From: JAJKIP01 sp037200685
Lineage (GTDB): Bacteria > Bacteroidota > Bacteroidia > Chitinophagales > Chitinophagaceae
DNA: 64,000 nucleotides
Assembly: GCA_037200685.1 (NCBI GenBank)
Contig: JBBCIG010000006.1
Location: forward strand, 1 to 64,000
Direction of reading: 5' to 3'
Under the pieces are notes generated by a model that was not told the DNA's origin, searched no databases, and was given only the letters and a program-made list of their open reading frames with translations. The number at the start of each line of letters is the position of its first letter. Within the stretch, counting starts at the first letter, position 1. Of this stretch, positions 1-10,649 are shown in pieces. The translations under genes were made by a program, and so were the position numbers.

Positions 1-549
1 ATGAAATTTCTCCAAAAAATATTCGGCATTCAAAAACCAGCCCGCACAACAATGTCTCCCGATGCTGTTCAACAAATACAGGACAATGCAAATAAACTCT
101 GGAAATTGCTGGAGGAAACGCTTAGTTATTATGACAGCGTGGCTTGTGCCTGCGCTTTCCCGAGATTTCACCAATACGTACGTATCGATTGTGTCGATTA
201 CGGGGCTTCATTTTATATGAGTGAAACGGAAGGTTTCATATATCATGCTCAAAAATATTTTGATGTGCAGCCTTTGGGAAAGGGAGGAGAAGTTAATAAT
301 GCTATTTATACCTGTAAGAAATGTAAATCAACTTACGATTATGGCTGGGCTGATTTCAGTATTCATGTTAACCGAACTGTTCTGAAACTGCAAGAATTGA
401 AAACAGAAACGATTGGGGCTGAAGCGAAGACTCCTATTCCCTTTGTTGTCGGTTTATTCGGTCATAAATATCCTGAGCGTAGTTTATTTGACATGGTGAG
501 TTTGGAAGTATTTTCCACTTATATCCGCGAATTAAAAACTACGCATTGA
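1..549 (+). CDS. Hypothetical protein, Cys-rich, no recognised family
   Basis: Open frame of 182 residues from an ATG at the very first base, so the true start could lie outside the window. I do not recognise the family. It has no signal peptide or membrane segment. Visible features are a CACAF stretch near residue 48, a CKKC pair near residue 106 that could bind a metal, and a run of aromatic residues (YDYGW) just after it. The gene is followed at once by an intergenic repeat copy and then a secreted TPR gene on the same strand. The look (acidic and aromatic, cytosolic) fits a small immunity-type or uncharacterised cytosolic protein, but that is only a guess. Confidence 0.6.
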   Translation: MKFLQKIFGIQKPARTTMSPDAVQQIQDNANKLWKLLEETLSYYDSVACACAFPRFHQYVRIDCVDYGASFYMSETEGFIYHAQKYFDVQPLGKGGEVNNAIYTCKKCKSTYDYGWADFSIHVNRTVLKLQELKTETIGAEAKTPIPFVVGLFGHKYPERSLFDMVSLEVFSTYIRELKTTH

Positions 550-640
550 CAATAGTAAGCATCGCAAATGCTGAATAGCGAACAGGAAGTACAAGAGTGC
601 GACGCAACGAAGCTGATAGTAGCAATGCAGCCGGGATGAT
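550..640. repeat. Interspersed intergenic repeat, copy A
   Basis: About 90 bases between two genes that match other intergenic stretches of this window, in inverted or direct orientation. The best conserved core is GAGTGCGACGCAACGA. It is flanked by AAATGCTGAATAGCGAACAG on one side and TGATAGTAGCAATGCAG on the other. Copies occur at about 61606-61676 (same orientation) and at 61338-61420, 52964-53046 and, degenerate, 44502-44645 (opposite orientation). It lies right after the stop of the first gene and holds no credible reading frame. Confidence 0.75.
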
Positions 641-716
641 AAATATTTCTAAAAAGAATGAACTATAGGATTTCTTCTGAAAATCCTTGCTACCTTCCTG
701 CTCAGAAACACGACAC

Positions 717-1604
717 ATGCTCAAAACTTTTTTCTCATTCATTTTCATAGCAATTACTTTCTCCGCAGTCAGCCAGAATTTTGAACAACAGTTTAAAGAA
801 TTTTCTTCGAAAGAAGATACTACCGGGCAGACAACTGTTTTGAAACAGTGGGAAGCGGCTAGGCCGAAAGACCCGGAATTGTTTATTGCTTATTTTAATT
901 ATTACGCAGGGAAAAGCAGGAGGGAGATCGTTTCACTGGATGACGAGAAAAAGGATAAGTCGTTTTCATTGACAGACTCGACGGGGAAGCCTGCCGGTTA
1001 TTTGGGTTCGACGGTGGAATACGATGGCGCCACGCTGCAAAAAGGTTTTGATTTTATTGATCGTGGCATTGCATTGTATCCGTCGCGGCTGGATATGCGG
1101 TTTGGGAAAATTTATATGCTCGGTGAGATGGGAAATTTTCCTGAGTTCACGAATGTAATCGTTCAAACGATTGAATACGGAAACAGCATTAAACATGCAT
1201 GGATGTGGGAACAGGGCAAGCCATTGGATGATGCGAAAGAGTTTTTCCTGAGCTCGGTGCAGGATTATGTCGGTACACTTTATAATACCGAGGATGATGA
1301 GCTGCTTCCATCTATGCGGCGGATTTCCGAAACGGTATTAAAATATTTTCCTGATCATGTGGAAAGCCTGGCGAATGTGGCATTGACTTATTTAGTGGCC
1401 GGCGATTTTGATAAAGCATTGCCGTATTTATTAAAGGCGGAAAAAGTGGCGCCGAAGGATATTATTGTTCTGAACAATATCGCCGAAACCTACAAGCGGA
1501 AAAATGATAAAGCCAATGCGAAGGTTTATTATGAAAAGATCATTAAGTACGGTAATACAGAGGAAGTGCAGGAGGCAAAAGAGAAGTTAAAGGAATTGCG
1601 CTGA
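717..1604 (+). CDS. Secreted tetratricopeptide-repeat protein
   Basis: 295 residues from the ATG at 717. The frame is open from 687, but the ATG at 717 gives a clean signal peptide (MLKTFFSFIFIAITFSAVSQ, cleavage after VSQ), so I prefer it. The C-terminal third shows tandem TPR-like helices (about residues 210-290, with motifs such as LANVALTYLVAGDFDKALPY and LNNIAETYKRKNDKANAKVY). The protein is probably periplasmic or surface exposed and acts through protein-protein contacts. The central part has no motif I recognise. It stands alone, with repeat copy A upstream and a lipoprotein gene downstream. The frame is intact. Confidence 0.75.
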   Translation: MLKTFFSFIFIAITFSAVSQNFEQQFKEFSSKEDTTGQTTVLKQWEAARPKDPELFIAYFNYYAGKSRREIVSLDDEKKDKSFSLTDSTGKPAGYLGSTVEYDGATLQKGFDFIDRGIALYPSRLDMRFGKIYMLGEMGNFPEFTNVIVQTIEYGNSIKHAWMWEQGKPLDDAKEFFLSSVQDYVGTLYNTEDDELLPSMRRISETVLKYFPDHVESLANVALTYLVAGDFDKALPYLLKAEKVAPKDIIVLNNIAETYKRKNDKANAKVYYEKIIKYGNTEEVQEAKEKLKELR

Positions 1605-1726
1605 TAACTTCATCCCTCAATTCATCCATTTCAAATCTCAATTCATCTTTTACGGTATTTCTTTCCGGGAGTGTTCACTACATCTTTGCGGTTGTGTAAC
1701 AAAAACTATTAACTAAAAATCAAGCC

Positions 1727-2425
1727 ATGAAGTTCCCGGTAATGCTACCTCTAGCAGTAACTAGTATATTATTCGCATCTTGTAAAAAAGATCCGGTAAT
1801 AAAACAACCCGTGCCAGCTGATAAAACAATATTGTCGGTGAAACTAAATACGGCATATCTCAATGGCGCTAAAGTGGATTCCGCTTTCGCCACCTGGAAA
1901 ACAAACGACAGAGAGCAGCGGGTGAAAATGCTGGTTCGTAATGATTCATTGATTACTGAGATGAATCAATTCAGTGCAGGCAATGGTAAGATGGCGGTTT
2001 ACATTTATTCGAATAAGAAATTCAGTAACCAATATTTATCCCATTGGATATTGCGTAAGGATATTTCTATTCAGCCATCAGCGGGTGTACCTAATAATGG
2101 GCCAGCTTCTTTTTTTGATAGTAACTGGCTGCCACGTGTAGAAATAAAGGATGGGATCGGGCATGCGGCTATCATCGGGTTGCGTCCTGATGATTCTTAT
2201 TTTTTAGTGAAGAAAGTTCAGCATAAAGTTATAAAACTCGTTGTTGATAAAGGATATTGGAAGACAATAGGGGGAATACAAGGTGTCGGGCAAGGGATTT
2301 GGGAATGTAAAACAGGATGTACGAGTGCAGAAGGAGATGTGGAGAACACTAACTTCTTTGATTTTATACCCGGGCAGATCGGGAATAAAGTATGGAATCA
2401 TATCGAGGGTAATTGTTTTTTATGA
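1727..2425 (+). CDS. Hypothetical lipoprotein
   Basis: 232 residues beginning MKFPVMLPLAVTSILFASCK. This is a hydrophobic signal ending in a lipobox (FASC), so it should be lipidated by Lgt and cut by LspA, giving an N-terminal CKKD. The rest is a soluble domain with many beta-prone stretches and two Cys close together near residues 193-197 (CKTGC). No known family is recognised. It is transcribed alone; about 120 bases separate it from the preceding gene, with a weak promoter-like CATCTTTG (one base off TAnnTTTG) near 1681. The frame is intact. Confidence 0.65.
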   Translation: MKFPVMLPLAVTSILFASCKKDPVIKQPVPADKTILSVKLNTAYLNGAKVDSAFATWKTNDREQRVKMLVRNDSLITEMNQFSAGNGKMAVYIYSNKKFSNQYLSHWILRKDISIQPSAGVPNNGPASFFDSNWLPRVEIKDGIGHAAIIGLRPDDSYFLVKKVQHKVIKLVVDKGYWKTIGGIQGVGQGIWECKTGCTSAEGDVENTNFFDFIPGQIGNKVWNHIEGNCFL

Positions 2426-2553
2426 ACTTCACCAGGCGGAGGATGGGGCCTTTCCATGACATACGATCCTGTATAAAATTTATTTTCAAAATGGTTCGTG
2501 CGGGCATGGCTCATTTTGAAAATCATTGCTATCTTTCGATTTGATATTTTATT

Positions 2554-3367
2554 ATGTCAAAGAAGATCAAATCGAAATCGCCGCTGACGATAGCCGCTGT
2601 GTTTATTATTTTCTTTGTTACGCCTATTGCTGTAAGTTATGCATTGGGGCAGCAAACAATTGGCGGATACCTTTCACCCTTATTGCTGTTATTATTTACA
2701 TGGTGGTTGTATAAGCAGGAAGGGAAGGGCTTATCTGAATTGGGCTTGGTGATAAAACCAAAGAACATTTCCTTTCTTTTTACCGGTCTTGTCACGGGCA
2801 TCCTGCTTTTCAGCATTCTTATTTTAGTGCAGGCATTCATAACGGGTCTACAATCCATTTGAATAAAAATGCGGATAATGCTGGCTGATTGCCGGTGGCA
2901 TATTTTATTTATTGGCAGGCGTGCTGAATGAAGAACTGATTTTCCGTGGCTATTGTTTTAAAAAGACAATTGAAATAGCGGGGCTTATTAAAGCCACCAT
3001 CATTTTTCGCCATTTTATTTATTACCTGGCATTGGGTGGCCACGAAAGCATGGGGTGATTATGGATTGATGATCGGCCTGATGACCACGGGATTTTTGCA
3101 TATATTGTTTGCAGCCGGCTTACTTCGTTCAAAAACTCTTTTCTTTCCCATCGGTATTCATTTGGGCTATAACTGGACGCAATCTCACTTATTCTCACAG
3201 GATATAAAAGGCGTTGCTACCGAACCTGCCAGTGATATCTTTTTATTATGAATGGCACACATCAACAGTTTTCTAAGTTTCATATACTCACCAAACTATT
3301 TCATTACGGTTTCCTGTGTTGTTTTATTCACATGGATGATCTGGAAGTTTATAAAAAATAAAAATTA
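2554..3367 (+). CDS. CPBP family intramembrane metalloprotease (frameshifted)
   Basis: A polytopic membrane protein of the CPBP (CAAX-processing and bacteriocin-processing, Abi) glutamic protease family. The first piece (2554-2862) starts MSKKIKSKSPLTIAAVFIIF and carries two or three membrane segments. After a frame change the diagnostic motif NEELIFRG (EExxxR) appears near 2929-2952. A further shift near 3003-3010, in a TTTTT run, leads to FLHILFAAG and the C-terminal GIHLGYNW (HxxxN motif). The tail can be read to a lysine/asparagine-rich end at 3367. Two or three indels in or near homopolymers break the frame. Substrate unknown; family members process peptides or prenylated proteins in the membrane. 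Confidence 0.7.
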
Positions 3368-3426
3368 ATATGACCAGGTAAGGCCACTTCTCCTCTGTCT
3401 CCTGCGATATAATTTGAAATTATTTC

Positions 3427-4524
3427 GTGAGAGAAATGAAAATCGCATTTATTGTCCGCTCTACACTTTATACCGTTCCGGGCGGTGATACCGTCCAGGT
3501 GATACAGCTGGCAAAAGAGTTAAGAAAATTAAATGTTGGTATCGATATTTTCTTAACGAATGATCCAATTGAATATAAGGCGTACGATTTATTTCACTTT
3601 TTTAATATTATTCGCCCTGCAGATATTCTTTTTCACGTTGACAGGATAAACAAACCATTTCTCATTTCTCCTATACTGGTTGATTATAGTGAGTATGATA
3701 GCTATCACCGTCATGGTATCCCGGGATTTATTCTGCGGCAATTTTCCGCAGGCAGGCGTGAATATATTAAAACTATATTTCGATGGCTATCGGGAAAAGA
3801 TGTATTGCGAAGCAAAGGTTATTTATGGAAAGGCCAGCAAAAAAGTATTAAGGAAATAATCGAAAAATCGGCTTTGCTTTTACCCGGGTCACAGAAAGAG
3901 TATGAAAAGCTAAAGGAGTTATCTGGACGGGATAGAAATTATATTGTGGCTCCCAATGGTATTGATCAAACTGTTTTTTGCCCTGATAAAGAAATAGGAA
4001 AAGATAATAAACTTGTTGTTTGCGCCGCCCGTATAGAGGGGATCAAAAACCAATTGAATTTAATAAAGGCGTTGAATAATACATCTTACACACTTATCCT
4101 CGTTGGTTCGCCCGGGCCAAACCACAAAAACTATTATAAGCAATGTAAAAAAACGGCGGCGAAAAATGTACAATTTTATGATCATGTACCGCAAGATGTG
4201 CTGATTGATTACTATAAAGTAGCTAAGTGCATGCATTGCCGAGCTGGTTTGAAACATGCGGGCTTTCTTCACTCGAAGCGGCAACCATGGGATGCAATAT
4301 TGCGATAACTGATAAAGGTTTTACAAAGGAATACTTTGGTGAAGATGCATTCTATTGCGACCCGGCGAGCCCTGAATCTATATATGAAGCGATAGACCGT
4401 GCAGCCCCAAAGTGATTTCCGGTTTTCTTTACAACAAAAAATTCTGCAAGAGTATACCTGGCGACGAACTGCCTCCATTACTCTAGAAGCATGCAAGAAA
4501 ATTTGCCCGCATGAAGAAACTTAA
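3427..4524 (+). CDS. Glycosyltransferase family 4 (frameshifted)
   Basis: First gene of the polysaccharide locus. The start is GTG at 3427 or ATG at 3436 (MKIAFIVRSTLYTVPGGDTV, a typical GT-B N-terminus with the PGGxxV glycine loop). The C-terminal domain shows APNGID, VCAARIEGIKNQ and, after a shift near 4230, the nucleotide-sugar binding signature LPSWFETCGLSSLEAATMGC (E-x7-E type). A second shift at a CCCC run near 4408 leads to a helical tail ending at 4524. It probably transfers an activated sugar to a growing glycan on the cytosolic face. The end overlaps the next GT gene, which suggests one operon. Donor and acceptor cannot be told. Confidence 0.8.
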
Positions 4525-5650
4525 GGTAGGTATTATGGGCACAAGAGGTATTCCAAATAATTATGGGGGGATTTGAACAATTTGCTCAATACCTGTCACT
4601 GGGATTAGCAAGAAAGGGGCATGAGGTGTACGTGTATAATTCAAACCGGCATCCTTACCGGGAAAGTGAATGGAATGGTGTACACAATATCCATTGTCGT
4701 GATGAAGAACACCGGTTGGGAACTGTTGGTCATTTTCTTTATGACCTGAACTGTGATAATGATTCCCGTAAAAGAAATTTCGATATTCTGCTGCACCTCG
4801 GCTATACCAGTGATTCTATCTGGTACTGGCGATGGCCAGGTCATTGTATTAATATGGTAAATATGGATGGAATGGAATGGAAGCGCAGCAAATACAATAC
4901 GATAACAAGAAGATTTTTAAAATTGGCTGAATCACTCGCGGCAAAAAATGCGCAAGTGATGATTGCTGATTCATCAAAAAATACAAGAACATTTTTTTAA
5001 TGTGTATGGGATAAAGCCTGTTTATATTCCTTATGGTGCGGAAATATTCTCAATGCCTGATGATATCATTCTGCAACAATACGAATTGTCGGCCAAATAA
5101 ATATTTTTTGCTAATAGCAAGAATGGAGCCTGAGAATAATATAGAAATGATTATTCGCGGCTACCTTAACTCAGGGCATACATATCCGCTGGTAGTTGTA
5201 GGAAATATGAGTAATAAATTTGGAAAGTATATTTTTGAAAAATACAGTCACATCCTCTATAAAATACACGGGGCAACATTTGATCAACGGGTATTGAATA
5301 ATCTTCGTATTTCTCTTCAAAATACTTTCATGGGCATTCTGTGGAGAACTAATCCCATCATTGCTGGAAGCGATGGCTTGCGGATGTACTATCGCTGCGC
5401 ACAATAATATTTTCAATACGGCTATTCTTCATATGGAGGCTGATTATTTTTTAAATGCGGGCGAAGTTACTTCGGTCATTAATACTCAAAAGATATTGAA
5501 GTGATGACAGCACGAAGAAGGACTAATATGGAGAGAATTCAAACTATTTATAGCCTCGAAAAAAATATCGATGATTACGAACAGGCTATGTTGAACGCCT
5601 GTACTGAAAAGTTGCCTGTAAGCCAGCCTTCGATTACTAAAATAGCTTAA
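4511..5650 (+). CDS. Glycosyltransferase, DUF1972/rhamnosyltransferase-like GT4 (frameshifted)
   Basis: Starts at ATG 4511 with MKKLKVGIMGTRGIPNNYGG, followed by FEQFAQYLS. This is the N-terminal signature of the DUF1972 GT4 group that includes rhamnosyltransferases. The frame breaks in a run of six G at 4564-4569. Later pieces give the central domain (DILLHLGY, NMVNMDGMEWKRSKY), the C-terminal GT4 part (ARMEPENNIEMIIRGY) and, with the frame corrected near 5330, the donor-binding HGHSVGGTNPSLLEAMACG. The tail (LNACTEKLPVSQPSITKIA) ends at 5650. At least four indels. The product is expected to be a cytosolic GT-B enzyme adding a deoxyhexose or hexose to the repeat unit. Confidence 0.75.
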
Positions 5651-5681
5651 TAAATTATTATGAAAGATCATTTTTTGATTA

Positions 5682-6648
5682 ATGAAGGAAAATAAGATTA
5701 TCGTTTGTGTAAGCGCTTCTTTTTGTGAAAAAAAAGAATTAGGGAGGATATTGAAAAAATATTCTCAGTATAGCGATGATAATTTTGCTTATTGGAATGA
5801 GTTTGCTTTTACATCAGAAATATTGGAAGAATGCGAAGCCTTACTGATTTTTAATGCTCCATATGCTGATATCAAAACAAGGTGTTTCCCGGGAAATATT
5901 ATTGCTTTCATGATGGAACCGGGGGTAAAGTCGATTCATCCATGGATGTTTCATGGCCTGGGGCAATACCACCTGTATATTCGCCGGTTGATCAATCACC
6001 AAATACAATTTCATCACATGGTTTCCTGGGATGGCATTTTCCGTATGAGTATAATTACTTAAAAAATATACCAGTCCCTGTTAAAACTAAAATGATTTCC
6101 TGCATATCATCTGGCTTAAAACAACTCAGTGGACATCGCCTTCGGTTTGATTTTGTAGAAAAGCTACAAACTCAATTCCCGGGAATAGATTTTTTTGGAA
6201 GAGGAGATAATTTTATTGAAGATAAAATGGATGGACTCTTAGCTTACCGGTACAGCATCGCTATTGAAAATAGTTCGCAGCCCCATTATTTTACTGAAAA
6301 AATTAATGATTGTTTTCTTTCTTATACAGTACCTTTTTATTATGGGTGTAAAAACATAGGCCGGTATTTCCCTGAAAAATCTTTTATACGAATTGATATA
6401 ACTGATATGCCGGAACATTGAAAAAAATCAGATTGATATTGGATAATGATGACTGGCAAAGCCGTATAGCCGCGGTAAAAGAAGCCCGTGAACTTGTGTT
6501 GGAAGAATACCAGCCGGTTGCAGGCGCTGCTGCTATCTTAAATGAAGTACGGCTATCAGCGCAAAAAAAAGATGTTATTATTAAAACGGTTCACCCGGGG
6601 TTGTTAAAAATAATAAAGACTGTAATTAATAAGCTGGTTAAGAATTGA
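5682..6648 (+). CDS. GT10-like (fucosyltransferase-type) glycosyltransferase (frameshifted)
   Basis: The C-terminal half carries the GT10 core: YSIAIENSSQ, then YFTEKINDCFLSYTVPFYYG and GRYFPEKSFIRID, which match the donor-binding region of alpha-1,3-fucosyltransferases and related enzymes. The N-terminal third (MKENKIIVCVSASFCEKKEL) is a poorly conserved acceptor domain. The frame moves near 5900-6040 (the chain continues from SHGFLGWHFPYEYNYLKN) and again at 6418. It sits 31 bases after the preceding GT and 36 bases before the flippase. Likely substrate is GDP-fucose or a related GDP-sugar, by family only; family members can differ in donor. Confidence 0.65.
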
Positions 6649-6684
6649 AAATACTTACACAGGATATTTACACCTGGTTCATGA

Positions 6685-8101
6685 ATGAATAGAAAACTGA
6701 TTAAAGATATATCCGCAAGTTCAGTGCAGGTGATCCTGAACCAGCTCCTGGGCCTGGTTATTTTTTTTATTACATCACGTTATCTTAGCAAAGGAGAATA
6801 CGGTGAGCTCAATTGGTCACTGGCGGTTTTAACGTTTGTAACTACCATATTAAGTTTCCGGTTAGAACAAATAGTAGTGCGCAGGGTAGCGGCGGGGCAG
6901 GATGGATCGAAGTTGCTGACCCTTTTTGCTGGGCATATCTTTTTATCAGGTGTTTTTTTTTATTTTGTATTGCGGCATGCAGTGTTTTATTTCCAGTATT
7001 TTTTAAAGCGCATAATATATTACTTGTACTTGCCATCAGCCATCTCTTTTCATTCTTTTCTTCTCCTTTTAAGCAATTGGCAAACGGAAAGAGAATTTCA
7101 GGCTACTTGCTGCTATGTCTTCTGTCGCTAATCTTGTCCGGGCTGTGTGGCTATTGTTCGCTGTTAGTTTTGAATCTCTTACAGTAGGAACAGTACTACT
7201 ATTTATATTATATCATCACTGGCTGAACTGGTCGTTTGTTTTTCCTGGTGAAATACCGGTTGAAAATATCTTTTAATACAACACATAGCCTCAGGGATTA
7301 TTTTGTATTGATAAAAGAATCACTGCCCCTAGCAGGAGCGGTTATTATGAATGTTTCCATTGCACGGATTGATTGGATATTACTCGGATTATTTACTACG
7401 GATGAACAAACCGCAGAATATAGTTTTGCTTACCGGGCCTTTGAACTTTCACCGTTTCCATTGCTTATCATTGCCCCTATTCTTTTAAGCCGGTTTCAAA
7501 GTTTTTCGGTAATCACACTGAAGCTGACCTGCTTCAAAGGAGTCAATCGCTAAGTATATTAATCAGGATGGAAATGATCATGGCCACTTTAGTTCCACTT
7601 GTACTTAACGTTGTTTGGTCGCCTTTTGTTGATGGGTTTACAGAAATAAATATGGGCTGGTTAACTCTTTTACTTTCCTGGTGCTTTCCTGTTCTTACCC
7701 TTTTTTATACATGAATAATATTTTGTGGTCTGTTCAGTTGGCATTAAACCGGCTCCGGACTATATTTCGCATTACCCTTATCACTTTTATTGTCATCATC
7801 ACCGGGGATTTTTTGTTAATTCCATTGTATGCAGCTAAAGGCGCTGCAATAGTTTACCTGCTCGCTACATTGGCGGAATACATTAATTATATGCGGTCAT
7901 CTTCTTTGGCATCCATGAAAGAGACCTGGGTTTCCCCCTTTTACTTGTCTTGCATCCGCACTTTTCAGCGGATTTGTTGCTTTCAGGCTCAGTGAATCGT
8001 TGGTTTTACGCCTGGTAATTGCTTTACTGCTATTTGCCTGCTGTTGCTGGGCAACTAAGCAGTTACGAAAATCCGATATAAATATATGCTGGGGATTTTA
8101 A
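6685..8101 (+). CDS. Wzx-type oligosaccharide flippase (MOP superfamily, frameshifted)
   Basis: Begins MNRKLIKDISASSVQVILNQ followed by a hydrophobic helix, LGLVIFFITSRYLSKGEYGE. This is the usual opening of polysaccharide-biosynthesis flippases (TSRYLSxxEYG). Further pieces at 7236-7553 (LPLAGAVIMNVSIARIDWIL) and 7681-7995 (MNNILWSVQLALNRLRTIFR) supply the remaining helices, in the right order for a 12-14 TM protein of about 470 residues. Indels fall near 7131, 7200, 7550 and 7990. It moves undecaprenyl-linked repeat units across the inner membrane. A second export candidate, the ABC protein at 11904-13572, lies in the same locus. Confidence 0.72.
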
Positions 8102-8140
8102 AACTAAAAGCTAAACCAGCGTGACTGGCAGCGCTGCATC

Positions 8141-9746
8141 ATGAAATTAGTCTATCAAAATTTAATTGGCTGGAAACAAAAAGTAAACTGGATGCTTTTG
8201 CTTTTTTTGTTGCTCATGCTCGATGTGAAATTGGCGGTTAAACTTACCGTACTTGTTATTACCCTGCTGCAATACAAGAAAATGTCTTTTAAAGAGCAAT
8301 CGGTCAGAAACAACTTTATTTTTATTTATCATTGATTGCCATCGGCATTATTAATTATCTCATCCAGCCGAAGACGGGTGGCATGAAGCAGTTGTTGGCA
8401 GTGAGCCTTGGCATCCTGCTTTGGTTATTATGCTTAGCTGCCTGGTATTATATTTTTAATGTTGTTCGGTGGGAAGAGAAAGGAAAACTGCACAATACGA
8501 TTTCGGTTTTCTTTGTATTACATATCACTGTTATGTTTTTGAACCTGTTCCGGATTATGATAGAATGCGGGTCTCTTAATCCATATACATACAAAGGCTT
8601 TAATCAAAAATATTTTATCAGTACCGGGGATTTTATAAGTGGTGTAACATTTGATAGCCCTGTTACCACGGCGATGATCAGTGCATTCGCAGTACTGTAT
8701 TTCCTTTATCGCCGCTATTTTATTCTTTCCTTGCTTCCATGGCTAGCCTCGTAATTATTGCAAGTAACCTGACAAATATTTTTCTTGTATTGGTCTTGTT
8801 CTTTGTTTTTATTTTTCGCACTGATAAATTGCAAAAGAGTTTTATTGTTATTCACCTGGTTGTCCTGGTGATTTTTACTGTAAAAGTTTCACCGCAGAAT
8901 AATGAATACATAGGAAGGTTCGCCTATAAAATGCTTGGTCTTACGTATGACCTGCCCAAACGAAGCCAATCACCTGATTTTATTAAAAAAAACCCTGACA
9001 GCCTTCTTACTTCAAATGAAATAAAAAAGAAGACCGCATTACTTTATATAGACAGTATCAGTACCGAAAGGGTGAATGCAGGACATGTCAATGAAAATTT
9101 ACTTTATACAAAAGCTTATTTAAAGACAGTCAGGCCGATAGAAATTCCTTCTATCAATTTAGAACAGCGGTGGCAATTACAAATAAAATAGGTAAGTATC
9201 ACCAGTTTCTTTCTGAAAATTTTTCTTTGAAGGAAAAAGATAGTTTACAGAATTATATAATTGGAGTAAGCCTGGTAAATGGATAGCGACGAAGCAGTTG
9301 TTTAATTTTTTACGACTGCATCCGGAAAAGTTAGTGCTGGGCGCCGGTATGGGAAACTTTTCTTCCAGGTTAGCTTTCAAAGTAACCGCATTAGGAATCG
9401 CCGGTAATTATCCTGTGAAGTACCGGTATATCTATTCTTCTTTTCTAAAGAATCATTGTTTTTATATGCCTATTATCATTCACAACCGCAAATGAAACAT
9501 GCCGCGGAAAATACCCCGGATTCAACTTATGGCCAGTTATTGAGTGAATACGGAATAGTTGGGTTGCTATCTTTTCTTGTTTTATATATTGGATCTTTCA
9601 TTAGTCGCTTTCGGGTGCTCACATTTGGATTGCCAATACTCCTGCTGCTGCTTGCTTCATTTTTTACAGAATATTGGTTTGAGCAATTATCCATTGTTAT
9701 TCTTTTTGAGTTGTTAGTATTGACAGATTTTAAAAAGATAAATTAA
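8141..9746 (+). CDS. Wzy/O-antigen-ligase-like membrane protein (frameshifted)
   Basis: A polytopic protein of about 530 residues, assembled from five pieces in changing frames. The N-terminal membrane helices (MLLLFLLLMLDVKLAVKLTV) and those at 8332-8880 are followed by a long soluble loop with SPQNNEYIGRFAYK and LYIDSISTERVNAG. The C-terminal region has LGAGMGNFSSRLAFK, SPDSTYGQLL-like TPDSTYGQLLSEYGIVGL and two final helices. The G-x-G-x-GNF plus late [NT]xxxxLLxEyGiiG pattern is typical of O-antigen ligase/polymerase proteins. It should polymerise or ligate glycan on the periplasmic side. The second such gene (10650-11907) could share or divide this work. The assignment rests on topology and these loops only. 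Confidence 0.6.
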
Positions 9747-9768
9747 TGCACGGGGAGGCGCCTGTAAA

Positions 9769-10649
9769 ATGAAATCTCCTGTTGTGACAGTGCTGATGCC
9801 CGCTTTTAATGCGGCAAAATATATTGCCGATGCTATTCAATCTGTATTGGCCCAAACATTTACTGATTTTGAATTACTGATTATTGATGATGGATCAACT
9901 GATAATACAATAAGTGTAATCAGGAAATTTACTGATTCACGTATCCGGTTAGTTCGATGTGAACATAAGGGAGTCGCACAAACGTTAAACAGCGGGTTAG
10001 CGGAAGCGCAGTCTGATCTTATCGCTAATCCTGATTATATTTTGATAGGCGCTGAGGAAGATTATATAGATATGAATGGAGAATACTTATTTACACTGAA
10101 GCACCAGGCATACAGTGATGCTGAAATCCGACAGCTCAATCAAATCGTCTGTCCTTTTTCACATGTAACCGTAATGTATAAAAAATGTGAAGTGATCGCT
10201 GCCGGCGGTTATGACAGCAGGGCTCATAACTTTGAAGATCACCTGCTGTGGTTAAAACTTATCAGCAGGGGAAAGGTTTGTAATCTTTCGCAGCCATTGG
10301 TAAAATATCGTTTCAATCCTGAATCAGTCACAATTGACGAAAAATGGCGGGGAGGCCGTTTCGGGGATTGAAGAAAAAGGTCATGCTGCAAGGTTTTGTA
10401 ACCGATAAAGAGGAAAAAGAAATATTAGCCATTATCCATGAGCAGGACAATAAAAAATTTAAAGTGGGTTCTTACTATGCGCTATGCGGGAAAAAATTTT
10501 TGGTCAATAATCACCAGCCTTCGAAAGCGAGGTTTAACCTGGCAAAAGCAATACGGATACATCCTTACCGGTTTGATAACTATGCTTTATTTATGTTGAG
10601 CTATTTTCCAAGACCATTTATTAGCTGGCTGCATAGTAAAATATCTTAA
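9769..10649 (+). CDS. Glycosyltransferase family 2 lacking the DxD segment (frameshifted)
   Basis: A GT-A enzyme starting VVTVLMPAFNAAKYIADAIQ with LLIIDDGSTDNT (first Asp motif) near residue 46. In family members the next conserved block is AxxxLIARMDADD followed by about 20 residues and then NPD. Here the chain goes straight from SDLIA to NPDYILIG in frame (near 10015-10040), so the metal-binding DxD segment is missing. The acceptor region FEDHLLWLKLISRGKV (ED motif) is present. A frameshift near 10360 joins the C-terminal part, which ends at 10649. As read, the protein should be inactive; a deletion or a local assembly error could explain this. Confidence 0.75.

Noticed and set aside
966..1196. 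Minus-strand open frame of 76 codons inside the TPR gene
   Set aside because: Lies wholly inside an intact gene on the other strand and has no family features.
2204..2401. Minus-strand frame inside the lipoprotein gene
   Set aside because: Shadow of an intact coding frame.
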